A stretch of 14,295 nucleotides of DNA from UBA1205 sp045598105 (lineage in GTDB: Bacteria > Bacteroidota > Bacteroidia > Bacteroidales > WCHB1-69), in NCBI GenBank assembly GCA_045598105.1, contig JAZLLK010000072.1, positions 1 to 14,295 of the forward strand, in the 5' to 3' direction. Made by a program: the position numbers and the translations under genes. The notes under the pieces were generated by a model. That model had not been told where the DNA came from. It did no database searches and worked only from the letters and a program-made list of their open reading frames with translations. Of this stretch, positions 6,091 to 13,958 are shown piece after piece; the stretch's first letter is position 1; the number at the start of each line of letters is the position of its first letter.

Positions 6091-7620
6091 ATGGAAGACA
6101 TGATTTTAATTTTAGATTTCGGATCGCAATATACACAGTTAATAGCTCGCCGTGTCAGGGAGTTAAATATCTATTGCGAAATACATCCTTATAATGCAGT
6201 AAAAGAAATAGCTGCTAATGTTAAAGGCGTTATACTATCAGGCAGTCCTTTTTCGGTATATGATCCTAAGGCTCCGGTACCTGCATTAAGCGTTTTCAGG
6301 CATAAATTACCCGTATTGGGCATATGCTATGGTGCCCAATATTTAGTACACCATGACGGAGGTAAGGTACAGTCATCACCCTCCAGAGAATACGGAAGAG
6401 CTAATTTGGTGTACATTAACACCTCCAGTCCGCTCATGCATAATATAAATATGAATTCGCAGGTGTGGATGTCGCACGGTGATACCATTACCAATATACC
6501 TGCTAACTTTGAACCTATTTGCAGTACTGCCGACGTAAAATTTGCCGGCTATAAAATAGCCGGAGAAGATACCTACGGTATCCAATTCCATCCGGAAGTC
6601 CATCATAGTGAACAGGGCAAAACCATATTGGAGAACTTTGTGGTGGGCGTGTGCGGCTGCAACCGGTCGTGGACACCTGATTCCTTCATAGAATCCGGCG
6701 TGGCCGCCTTAAAAGCACAACTAAAAGATGATAAAGTAATACTGGCCATATCGGGAGGCGTAGATTCCTCCGTGGCCGCCTACCTTTTACATAAAGCCAT
6801 AGGTACTAATATGACAGGCATATTCGTTAATAACGGTCTGCTTCGTAAAAATGAATACGAATCCGTATTGGCTAACTATAAAGAAACCGGCCTGAACGTA
6901 ATAGGCGTGGACGCCTCGCAGCTTTTCTATTCCAATCTCCGCGGCGTTACTGATCCGGAACAAAAACGCAAAATAATAGGCAAAACCTTCATAGATGTAT
7001 TTGACGCCGAAGCAAAAAAAATACAAGACGTGAAATGGCTGGCTCAAGGTACCATATACCCCGACGTAATAGAATCCTCATCGGTAAAAGGTCCGTCTGT
7101 TACCATTAAATCACACCATAATGTGGGCGGCCTGCCGGACTTTATGAAGCTGAAAATAGTAGAGCCACTGCGATTACTGTTCAAAGACGAAGTACGTAAC
7201 ATAGGCCGCAGCTTGGGCATATCCGATAAATTACTCAATCGCCACCCCTTCCCGGGTCCGGGTCTGGCCATTAGAATACTGGGAGATATTACCGAAGAAA
7301 AAGTACGCATACTGCAAGAAGTAGATGACATATTCATATCTAACCTGCATGAAGCCGACTGGTACAATAAAGTATGGCAGGCAGGTGCTATATTACTACC
7401 TGTTCGCTCGGTAGGCGTAATGGGTGACGAACGCACCTATGAAAATTGCGTAGCACTGCGTGCCGTACACTCCACCGACGGCATGACTGCCGACTGGGTG
7501 CATTTACCCTATGAACTTATGGCTAAAGTATCGAACGAAATAATAAATAAAGTAAGAGGCGTGAATAGAGTAGTATATGACATCAGCTCTAAGCCGCCTG
7601 CAACCATAGAATGGGAATAA
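6091..7620 (+). CDS. guaA: GMP synthase (glutamine-hydrolysing)
   Basis: A 509-aa enzyme that converts XMP, ATP and glutamine to GMP, the last step of guanine nucleotide synthesis, in the cytosol. The N-terminal class I amidotransferase domain starts ILILDFGSQYTQLIARRVRE. It has the catalytic Cys79 in GICYGAQ, His167 and Glu169 in FHPEVHH, and LSGSPFSVYD forming the oxyanion strand. The ATP pyrophosphatase domain has the PP-loop SGGVDSS at 221-227. The C-terminal dimerisation domain holds the conserved HPFPGPGLAIRILG and ends with the usual P-A-T-I-E-W-E. Length and motifs are complete. A TTG at 6076 lies in frame but overlaps the promoter, so I take ATG 6091; ATG 6100 (MILILDFG) is an alternative. 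It heads an operon with the LysM protein 12 nt downstream. Confidence 0.97.
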   Translation: MEDMILILDFGSQYTQLIARRVRELNIYCEIHPYNAVKEIAANVKGVILSGSPFSVYDPKAPVPALSVFRHKLPVLGICYGAQYLVHHDGGKVQSSPSREYGRANLVYINTSSPLMHNINMNSQVWMSHGDTITNIPANFEPICSTADVKFAGYKIAGEDTYGIQFHPEVHHSEQGKTILENFVVGVCGCNRSWTPDSFIESGVAALKAQLKDDKVILAISGGVDSSVAAYLLHKAIGTNMTGIFVNNGLLRKNEYESVLANYKETGLNVIGVDASQLFYSNLRGVTDPEQKRKIIGKTFIDVFDAEAKKIQDVKWLAQGTIYPDVIESSSVKGPSVTIKSHHNVGGLPDFMKLKIVEPLRLLFKDEVRNIGRSLGISDKLLNRHPFPGPGLAIRILGDITEEKVRILQEVDDIFISNLHEADWYNKVWQAGAILLPVRSVGVMGDERTYENCVALRAVHSTDGMTADWVHLPYELMAKVSNEIINKVRGVNRVVYDISSKPPATIEWE

Positions 7621-7632
7621 AATAACAATATT

Positions 7633-9504
7633 ATGATACGCAAACTTATATGTGTATGCTGTTGCCTGTGCCTGTGCATAGCCACCCTAAAGGCTCAAGC
7701 CGTAAAATCAACACGCACCACCATTACGAACCAACATTTATTCTATGTTCATCAGGTGGTGCAAGGACAAACTTTGTCCCGCCTGGCAGTAATGTACAAT
7801 GTGGATATAAATACCATTATAAAGCATAACCCTAAAGCGGAAAAAATGCTTTCCATAGGGCAAACTTTATACATACCCGTATCCAATGCCGCCGTAGAAT
7901 ATTACGTGGTACAAGCCGGTGATTCCTGGTACAAAATAGCCAAAAATCACGGCATAAGCGAAACCGAACTGCATAAGCTCAATGCATACAAGGTAAGCAC
8001 TTTACTTGGCATAGGTGATACCCTGGTAGTGCCCTATATTCAAGCTGACAACTCCCCCATAGCCACCTCTATCAGCAACACCACCACCCCCGCTTCCACT
8101 AAGGTACAAGCCAATAATGAACCTATACAGCACACCGTATCACAAGGTGAAACACTTTACGCCATAGCCCGCAAATATAACAAGAGCTATAATGAAATAA
8201 AAGAAGCCAACCCCGGGCTTACTGACAACATAGTGCCCGGACAGGTAATTACCATACCCAATACCGCCGGCACCGTACAAGCTGCCCCCTCCACACCGGC
8301 TACCTCCTCCACGGCTGTAGCCGTTACCCATGAAAACAAGGCCGAAACCGCCATATTGAACATAGGTGAAAAGAAGAACAGCTATGTGGTATATATGTTC
8401 ATTCCCCTATACCTTAGCCAGGGCTCTGACATTAACACCACCAAAATAAAAACACTGGACACCTATAATAATATTAAGCAGTTCTCATTCATACAATTCT
8501 ATGAAGCCATGCTGCTGGCTGTTGAAGACATAAACAAAAAATACCCTCAAATACACATAGACCTCCGTGTAGAAGACGTAAACAACCTGTCATCAGCCCG
8601 CATGGATAAGCTTATAAGCGACGGTAGCCTTAAAAATGCCGACCTCATCATAGGGCCTTTCTTCGGTAAAGAATTTTCCAAAATGTGCCAATACGCACAA
8701 AGCCAAAAAATATGTTTGGTAAACCCCTTCTCGGTTACCTATGACGGCTCCGGAGCACGCGTATATAAAGTATCGGCTTCCTATAAAGCTCAGGCACAAA
8801 AATTTGCCCAATACCTCACCATGTGCCACCCTGATGCCAACATCATAGTGGTGAATAACCAATCAGCCAAAGAATCGGCTAAAGCCTCCGCTTACGCCTC
8901 CACCTTCCGCTCCACCTTCAGCGGTAAAAATATTGCAGTAAAAGAAATAAATATGCAGTCCGCCGGCATAGCCGGCATAAAAGCAGCCATTAATCCTAAC
9001 TGCGAAAACTATATATTCACCTTCTTTGAAGGAGAAATTACGGTAACCAATTTTGTGCAAACCATGCACGCCTCCAAATATGAAAACGTAACCTTGGTGG
9101 TACCCGAAACATGGCTGAACTACGACAACATAGAAACAGAATATTTCATGGACTTTAAAACACATTACATCAGCCAGTTCTACGTAGATTACACTCGTAG
9201 CAATGTAATGAGTTTTTTGGAAAGATACAGAGCAAAATACAATATAGAACCCACCTTGGACCACTTTGCCTTCCAAGGCTATGACATTACCTACTATTTT
9301 TTGAGCAGCCTGTGCGAAAAAGGTACCGCCTTTGGCCCGTGTAACACCCCCAATGAGTACCTGCTTTCCACCCAATTCAAATTTGCTCCCGCTAACAACA
9401 CCTTACAGGAAAATACTTTCACCAATATATTCAAATTACACGACTATCATTTTATAGAAGCTACCAAAAATATTTCGGTGGAAAATACTAACGGTAACAA
9501 ATAA
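7633..9504 (+). CDS. Secreted LysM-repeat protein with periplasmic binding-protein-like domain
   Basis: A 623-aa exported protein. A signal peptide (MIRKLICVCCCLCLCIATLKAQA) with an oddly Cys-rich core and an AQA cleavage site leads into three LysM repeats at about 38-83, 90-135 and 165-209. Each has the Y.V..G.....IA..Y/H......L/I...N......GQ.L.IP pattern that binds peptidoglycan glycan strands. A Thr/Ser/Ala/Pro-rich linker (about 210-245) follows. The rest, about 250-610, resembles a type 1 periplasmic binding fold (YVVYMFIPLYL at the start, NADLIIGPFFGKEF near 335-348, ENVTLVVPETWLNY later), as in Bacteroidota LysM proteins annotated as amino-acid-binding. It probably sits in the periplasm on peptidoglycan; any ligand is unknown. 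It begins 12 nt after guaA without a Shine-Dalgarno site, and its stop directly touches the next start (TAAATG). Confidence 0.87.
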   Translation: MIRKLICVCCCLCLCIATLKAQAVKSTRTTITNQHLFYVHQVVQGQTLSRLAVMYNVDINTIIKHNPKAEKMLSIGQTLYIPVSNAAVEYYVVQAGDSWYKIAKNHGISETELHKLNAYKVSTLLGIGDTLVVPYIQADNSPIATSISNTTTPASTKVQANNEPIQHTVSQGETLYAIARKYNKSYNEIKEANPGLTDNIVPGQVITIPNTAGTVQAAPSTPATSSTAVAVTHENKAETAILNIGEKKNSYVVYMFIPLYLSQGSDINTTKIKTLDTYNNIKQFSFIQFYEAMLLAVEDINKKYPQIHIDLRVEDVNNLSSARMDKLISDGSLKNADLIIGPFFGKEFSKMCQYAQSQKICLVNPFSVTYDGSGARVYKVSASYKAQAQKFAQYLTMCHPDANIIVVNNQSAKESAKASAYASTFRSTFSGKNIAVKEINMQSAGIAGIKAAINPNCENYIFTFFEGEITVTNFVQTMHASKYENVTLVVPETWLNYDNIETEYFMDFKTHYISQFYVDYTRSNVMSFLERYRAKYNIEPTLDHFAFQGYDITYYFLSSLCEKGTAFGPCNTPNEYLLSTQFKFAPANNTLQENTFTNIFKLHDYHFIEATKNISVENTNGNK

Positions 9505-11142
9505 ATGAAAATACGCATATCGGGCTGCATAATAGGCATAAGCATGCTGCTGTTCACCTCATGCCACCTACACAGGCAGGAGGATAACCGTACCGTATTC
9601 CGCTATAATGAATCGGCAGGCATCACTTCCCTGGACCCTGCCTTTGCCAAAGATCAGGCCAATATATGGGCATGCAACCAGCTATTTAACAGCTTGGTAC
9701 AGCTGGACAGCGAATTACACATACTACCCTGCCTGGCTCAGGCATGGGATATATCACCCGATGGCAAAACCTATACCTTTCACCTGCGTACCAATGTGTG
9801 CTTTCACCAAACCGACTACTACCGGTTTTCCGGCATACGCCACATGACAGCTCATGATGTAGTATATAGCTTTAACCGCCTTGTGCATCCACATACCGCC
9901 TCACCTGGCGCATGGGTATTGGCTGCAGTACAACGTAAATCCGATGGTACTTTGGCCGTATCGGCCCCCAACGACAGTACCGTAACCATACAACTCAGCC
10001 ACCCATTTCCTCCTTTTTTAGGCCTGCTCTCCATGCAGTACTGCTCCATTATCCCCCGCGAAGTGGTGGAAAAATATGGCAAAGACTTTCGTAAATACCC
10101 CGTTGGAACAGGCCCTTTTATGTTCAAAACATGGAAAGAAGGCGTAAAACTTATAATGGTGAAAAATCCCGACTACTTTGAAACCGACAGCTTAGGCTGC
10201 CACCTCCCCTATCTGGATGCTATAGCCGTTACCTTCATCATAGATAAACAATCGGCCTACATGGAATTTGTAAAAGGTAATTTGGACTTTATGTCCGGCC
10301 TTGACGCCTCCTACAAAGACGAATTGCTTACCCGCAACGGAGAACTTAATCCCGTGTATGAGAAAAAAATACACATGCTTTCTATGCCTTACCTTAATAC
10401 GGAATACCTTGGATTCCTCATGGATAAACATGACCCGCAAAACCCACTGCTCATTAAGGAAGTACGACAAGCTATCAATTACGGATTTGACCGCAAAAAA
10501 ATGCTCCGTTTTTTGCGAAGCAATATAGGCATGGCCGGCATCCATGGCATGATACCCTACGGCATGCCCCCCTATAGCGACTCCGCCCTATACGGCTATG
10601 ATTATAATCCGCAAAAAGCCCGCGAACTGCTGGCCAAAGCAGGCTACCCTAACGGGAAAAATATGCCACCCGTAAAACTCTACGTCACCGAAAACTACAT
10701 GGACATTACCCAATATATAGCCCATGAATTGGAACAAATAGGCATAAACATAGAAATGGTGAAAATACAACCCGCCATATTGCGACAGTTTATATCCAAA
10801 TCAGAAATCAACTTTTTCCGCGGCTCATGGATAGCCGACTATCCCGATGCCGAAAACTACCTCTCATTATTCTATTCCGATAATTTTTGTCCTAACGGAC
10901 CTAATTATACACACTATCAAAATGCTACCTATGACCGCCTGTATCAGCTATCGCAAGCTACCACTAACGACAGCATACGTAACTGCTACTACCGTCAAAT
11001 GGATAGCCTTATGATGAACGACGCCCCTGTGGTAATACTCTATTACGACAAGGTGCTCCGTTTTGTCAGCAATAAAATACAAGGTATGGAAAACAACAGC
11101 ATGAACCTGTTGACCTTGAAAAACGTAAAAAAAAACAATTAA
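9505..11142 (+). CDS. Oligopeptide/dipeptide-type ABC substrate-binding lipoprotein (SBP family 5)
   Basis: A 545-aa extracytoplasmic solute-binding protein of the OppA/DppA/NikA type. The N-terminus MKIRISGCIIGISMLLFTSC is a lipoprotein signal with lipobox L-F-T-S-C, so Cys20 is the likely lipidated residue. The mature start has the family pattern ITSLDPAFA...ANIWACNQLFNSLVQLD. Later come AQAWDISPDGKTYTFHLR, DVVYSFNRLVHP and the family signature GTGPFMFKTWKEG. The C-terminal lobe includes VRQAINYGFDRKKM and ADYPDAENYLSLFYSDN. Length is normal. Known relatives bind peptides, nickel or other solutes for an ABC importer, but no permease or ATPase genes are nearby, so its partner must be elsewhere or it works alone. 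The ATG directly follows the TAA of the LysM gene, and comEC starts 16 nt downstream. Confidence 0.93.
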   Translation: MKIRISGCIIGISMLLFTSCHLHRQEDNRTVFRYNESAGITSLDPAFAKDQANIWACNQLFNSLVQLDSELHILPCLAQAWDISPDGKTYTFHLRTNVCFHQTDYYRFSGIRHMTAHDVVYSFNRLVHPHTASPGAWVLAAVQRKSDGTLAVSAPNDSTVTIQLSHPFPPFLGLLSMQYCSIIPREVVEKYGKDFRKYPVGTGPFMFKTWKEGVKLIMVKNPDYFETDSLGCHLPYLDAIAVTFIIDKQSAYMEFVKGNLDFMSGLDASYKDELLTRNGELNPVYEKKIHMLSMPYLNTEYLGFLMDKHDPQNPLLIKEVRQAINYGFDRKKMLRFLRSNIGMAGIHGMIPYGMPPYSDSALYGYDYNPQKARELLAKAGYPNGKNMPPVKLYVTENYMDITQYIAHELEQIGINIEMVKIQPAILRQFISKSEINFFRGSWIADYPDAENYLSLFYSDNFCPNGPNYTHYQNATYDRLYQLSQATTNDSIRNCYYRQMDSLMMNDAPVVILYYDKVLRFVSNKIQGMENNSMNLLTLKNVKKNN

Positions 11143-11158
11143 AAACAAATAAAATCAC

Positions 11159-13216
11159 ATGTCGGCGTGGTCAAAGTATCCGCTTGCCCGCCTGTTACTC
11201 GCCTTTGTAACAGGCATATTTATGGCATATTATGCCATAGATACTCTATTGCCCCTATATATAGTACTGCCTATAGTGCTTATTATCATTATATCAGGAT
11301 ACTACATAGTACATGGAAAATATATACACCACTACGCCTACTCCGCAATAATCCTACTGTGCTTCGTATTACTGGGTATAGTACATACCCAAAACTACAC
11401 CTGCCTTAAACATATTACCCCCTTTAATATATGCTCCCCACAACCACAAAACTTTATAATACTCATAGATGACATACCTGTGGAAAAGGATAAAAGCATG
11501 AAAATAACAGGCAAAATATCCCAAGTGCAATACCACGGTTCATGGCAGGCAACCCGCACCCGCATACTGCTGTATATAGAAAAAGACAGCTCCTCCATGC
11601 AACTTGCCTACGGCGACAAACTACTTTTACACACACGCGTAAACGAAATAGAACCGCCCAAAAATCCTCAGGAATTCAACTATAAACAATACCTGAATAA
11701 TAAAAATATATACTACCGGTCTTATTGCCGCCATCACCAATGGCAACTGCTGGCACGGGAACAGGGTAACAAAATAATAAGCTTATCGGCTCACATTCGA
11801 AACCGACTGCTACACATACTGCAACGGTCCGGACTGCAATATAGGGAATATGGTATTATTGCCTCCATGCTGCTGGGTAGCAACGACAATTTGGAAGCAG
11901 AGCTGTCACAGCAATATGCCAATGCCGGCGTGAGCCACATACTATGCGTTTCGGGTATGCATGTGGGTATTATATATCTTATAGTAAACTTTTTGTTCTC
12001 CTTTATGGACGCCCACCCCCGCACCCGCCGCCTCAAATGCCTGCCCGTGCTGGCTGCCATATGGCTGTACGCCTGCATTACCGGCCTGTCGGCCTCGGTA
12101 CTGAGAGCCTCCTCCATGTTCACCTTTGTATGCATAGGACAGCTACTGCATCAACAAAGCAATACCTACAACAGCCTGCTGGCTTCCATGCTGTTTCTGC
12201 TGCTTATTAAACCCCTGCTCATATTTGAAATAGGTTTCCAATTCTCCTATTTGGCCGTATTCGGCATAGTGTGGATAGCCAATACTATACAGGAACAATA
12301 CCACCCTAAATATGCCATAACCGAATACGTGTGGGGCATAGTATGCGTATCGGTGGTGGCACAGCTGTTTACTGCCCCACTGAGTATGTATAGTTTTCAC
12401 CGCTTTCCTAACTACTTTATATTGCCCAATATAGTGGTTATCACCATGGCCCCCTTCATTATAGGTGGCGGCATAGCCGTGCTGTGCACCTCATGGTGCC
12501 CTCCCCTGTTTGCCCTTATTTCCCGCCTGCTGGCTTGGATGATACAAGGCGTAAACTTCTGCATAGAACAGGTTACGGCCTGGCCGGGTTCCACCACCGA
12601 AGGCATAGCCTTTTCCGCCTTGCAAACAGGACTAATGTATGTGGTAATCCTTAGCACCATTATACTGCTTTCTCAGCATAAAAAACACCACGTGTGGCTG
12701 TCGCTAAGCGCCCTTCTGCTATGCTGCTCTCTGGAACTGCACCGCCAAATACAGGTGCTACATCAGGAAGAAATAGTGTTCTATAGCACCTCCTCAGCCG
12801 TAGTGGCCGACTACCACCACGCCCACAGCTGCTACTGCTACTTTACCGATACCAATAGCCTTGCCTATAGCGACTTTGCCTGTAGCAACCATCGCATACA
12901 TAACCGCATACGCCACCTGCATTACACATGTCACCCCCACCACTTCACATTAGGCCCCTACTCCTGCCTGATACTGGATACACCCCCTTTGGCCTGCCCG
13001 CAACATATGCTGCAAACCGACTTTTTAGTGCTGAGCCGTAACCAAAAATACAATATGGAACAGGTGTGTCAAAGCATACAATTCCAACACCTTATTATAG
13101 ACAATAGCTTTTCTCCCTATAAAAAAGAACTTCTGCTACAGCAATGTGACAGCCTGCATATCCCCTACCATGACCTAAGCATTCAGGCATGGGTTTTGCC
13201 TGTAAATAAACATTGA
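11159..13216 (+). CDS. comEC: ComEC/Rec2-family DNA uptake channel
   Basis: A 685-aa inner-membrane protein of the ComEC/Rec2 family, which forms the channel that brings single-stranded DNA into the cytosol during natural transformation. Four hydrophobic segments open the protein (about 9-90), followed by an OB-fold-like soluble part (DUF4131 type, about 90-200) with YGDKLLLHTRVNEIEPPKNP. The competence domain contains the family motif LCVSGMHVGIIYL (SGMHVG at 265-270) and several helices up to about 520. The metallo-beta-lactamase domain of Bacillus ComEC is not present. Instead there is a short C-terminal part, about 535-685, ending IQAWVLPVNKH, as in other Bacteroidota members I know. Within it residues 551-603 are strikingly rich in His and Cys. 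The ATG at 11159 gives a good start. It is the last gene of the guaA operon. Confidence 0.92.
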   Translation: MSAWSKYPLARLLLAFVTGIFMAYYAIDTLLPLYIVLPIVLIIIISGYYIVHGKYIHHYAYSAIILLCFVLLGIVHTQNYTCLKHITPFNICSPQPQNFIILIDDIPVEKDKSMKITGKISQVQYHGSWQATRTRILLYIEKDSSSMQLAYGDKLLLHTRVNEIEPPKNPQEFNYKQYLNNKNIYYRSYCRHHQWQLLAREQGNKIISLSAHIRNRLLHILQRSGLQYREYGIIASMLLGSNDNLEAELSQQYANAGVSHILCVSGMHVGIIYLIVNFLFSFMDAHPRTRRLKCLPVLAAIWLYACITGLSASVLRASSMFTFVCIGQLLHQQSNTYNSLLASMLFLLLIKPLLIFEIGFQFSYLAVFGIVWIANTIQEQYHPKYAITEYVWGIVCVSVVAQLFTAPLSMYSFHRFPNYFILPNIVVITMAPFIIGGGIAVLCTSWCPPLFALISRLLAWMIQGVNFCIEQVTAWPGSTTEGIAFSALQTGLMYVVILSTIILLSQHKKHHVWLSLSALLLCCSLELHRQIQVLHQEEIVFYSTSSAVVADYHHAHSCYCYFTDTNSLAYSDFACSNHRIHNRIRHLHYTCHPHHFTLGPYSCLILDTPPLACPQHMLQTDFLVLSRNQKYNMEQVCQSIQFQHLIIDNSFSPYKKELLLQQCDSLHIPYHDLSIQAWVLPVNKH

Positions 13217-13301
13217 TATTACATTTTTCTACACAAAATTTACATAATACGCATTAATAAGCAATAATCTATGTTAATAAACATGTATTATGCATCTTAT
13301 A

Positions 13302-13320
13302 ATTTATTTACAAAATAAAT
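13302..13320. terminator. Weak AT-only hairpin between comEC and the DUF4491 gene
   Basis: ATTTATTT (13302-13309), loop ACA and AAATAAAT (13313-13320) form an 8-bp stem without G-C pairs, between the convergent stops at 13216 and 13332. It may help termination, but the support is weak. A similar AAATAAAT/ATTTATTT pair occurs at 667-693. Confidence 0.25.
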
Positions 13321-13331
13321 AAGTGTTCAAT

Positions 13332-13619
13332 TCACATCTTCCTTTTCGGATTTTTTGGAAACCAGCCGCGATCCACACGTTTGCGCTGCTGGAAAAGTTC
13401 GAGGATGCTCCACAACCACGAACAGCCGATAACGCCCAAAATAGTGCTGACAATTGGGTTGTTGACAAACATCGACGCACCAATGAACACTAATCCAAAA
13501 AGCAGGAACACCCACCAGACCTTTACACCGAAGTAGTACTCGGTTTTGACGACGATGGGGTGGAAAATGCCGATGATGGCGAACGTGGCAATAGCGATAA
13601 TGAGTCCGATGAAGTTCAT
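13332..13619 (-). CDS. DUF4491 family small membrane protein
   Basis: A 95-aa integral membrane protein matching the DUF4491 family of Bacteroidota; function unknown. It begins MNFIGLIIAIATFAIIGIFH, then PIVVKTEYYFG and WWVFLLFGLVFIGASMFV. A third segment is PIVSTILGVIGCSWLWSI. A basic tail follows, ELFQQRKRVDRGWFPKNPKRK, which is characteristic of the family and probably cytosolic. A longer reading from a TTG at 13634 is possible, but that TTG lies inside the promoter box, so I chose ATG 13619, which matches relatives. All 13 Ile codons are ATT or ATC, and the gene is richer in G+C than the genes to its left, which sets it apart from the rest of the window. It is convergent with comEC. Confidence 0.9.
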   Translation of the reverse strand: MNFIGLIIAIATFAIIGIFHPIVVKTEYYFGVKVWWVFLLFGLVFIGASMFVNNPIVSTILGVIGCSWLWSILELFQQRKRVDRGWFPKNPKRKM

Positions 13620-13631
13620 AATAATTTTTTG

Positions 13632-13639
13632 CAAAGATA
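13632..13639 (-). promoter_or_regulatory. -7 promoter box of the DUF4491 gene
   Basis: The minus strand reads TATCTTTG, a perfect TAnnTTTG match. The start of transcription would be near 13627, leaving a leader of only about 8 nt before the ATG at 13619. No -33 element is obvious. Confidence 0.55.
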
Positions 13640-13750
13640 CATTTTTTACGACATTTATTGGAGGATTCAGGCTATGGAAATTCGGATTTTAAGCGGGAAA
13701 CGGGCCAGTATATACTAAACGATACACGGGATGGACGGATTTGGCTGATA

Positions 13751-13956
13751 CTATTTTAACCTTTCAAATAATTCAAACGCCTTATATACATTTGAGTAGG
13801 ATTCTCCATCCATGCCAAATTCAGCGGCTCTCCGAATGGCTTCTAAATGTTTGTCTTCAGCGCATAAATCTTCCACCCATTTTACGCTTTGCAGGAATTT
13901 CTTTTTCTTTTCGTAGTCCGGAATGTGCTTTTTCTGCTTTCAATCCGCCTTGCCAT
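13751..13956 (-). pseudogene. Small frameshifted gene downstream of the ATPase, unknown function
   Basis: An ATG at 13956-13954 lies 2 nt after the ATPase stop and opens a 24-codon frame (MARRIESRKSTF...) ending near 13882. A second frame, shifted by -1, is open from 13939 to a TAG at 13751-13753 and encodes 62 protein-like residues (KQKKHIPDYEKKKKFLQSVK, then WVEDLCAEDKHLEAIRRAAE, ending FELFERLK). Joining them around the A-rich run near 13930 gives a continuous basic and helical protein of about 68 residues. I do not recognise the family. Its position suggests a partner translated with the ATPase. It may be a decayed gene, a sequencing error in an A-run, or less likely a programmed -1 shift; the local codons AGA AAA AGC are not a standard slippery heptamer. 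Confidence 0.45.
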
Positions 13957-13958
13957 AA

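Noticed and set aside
7044..7436. 130-codon minus-strand frame inside guaA
   Set aside because: guaA is complete with all motifs here; the antisense frame has no recognisable features.
8140..8331. Minus-strand open frame rich in Gly and Tyr
   Set aside because: It lies wholly inside the LysM protein gene and mirrors its Thr/Ser/Ala/Pro linker codons; a shadow frame.
13241..13292. Inverted pair CATAATAC / GTATTATG after comEC as a possible regulatory or attachment site
   Set aside because: Only 8 bp, A/T-rich and widely spaced; no second copy or integrase gene to support an attachment site.
13620..13634. TTG start for the DUF4491 gene
   Set aside because: It lies inside the TAnnTTTG box and adds residues absent from the family; ATG 13619 matches the usual MNF start.
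13674..13718. Short plus-strand ORF (14 codons, MEIRILSGKRASIY) with a GGAGG upstream
   Set aside because: Too short, no relation to neighbours, and the Shine-Dalgarno match is likely chance in this intergenic stretch.
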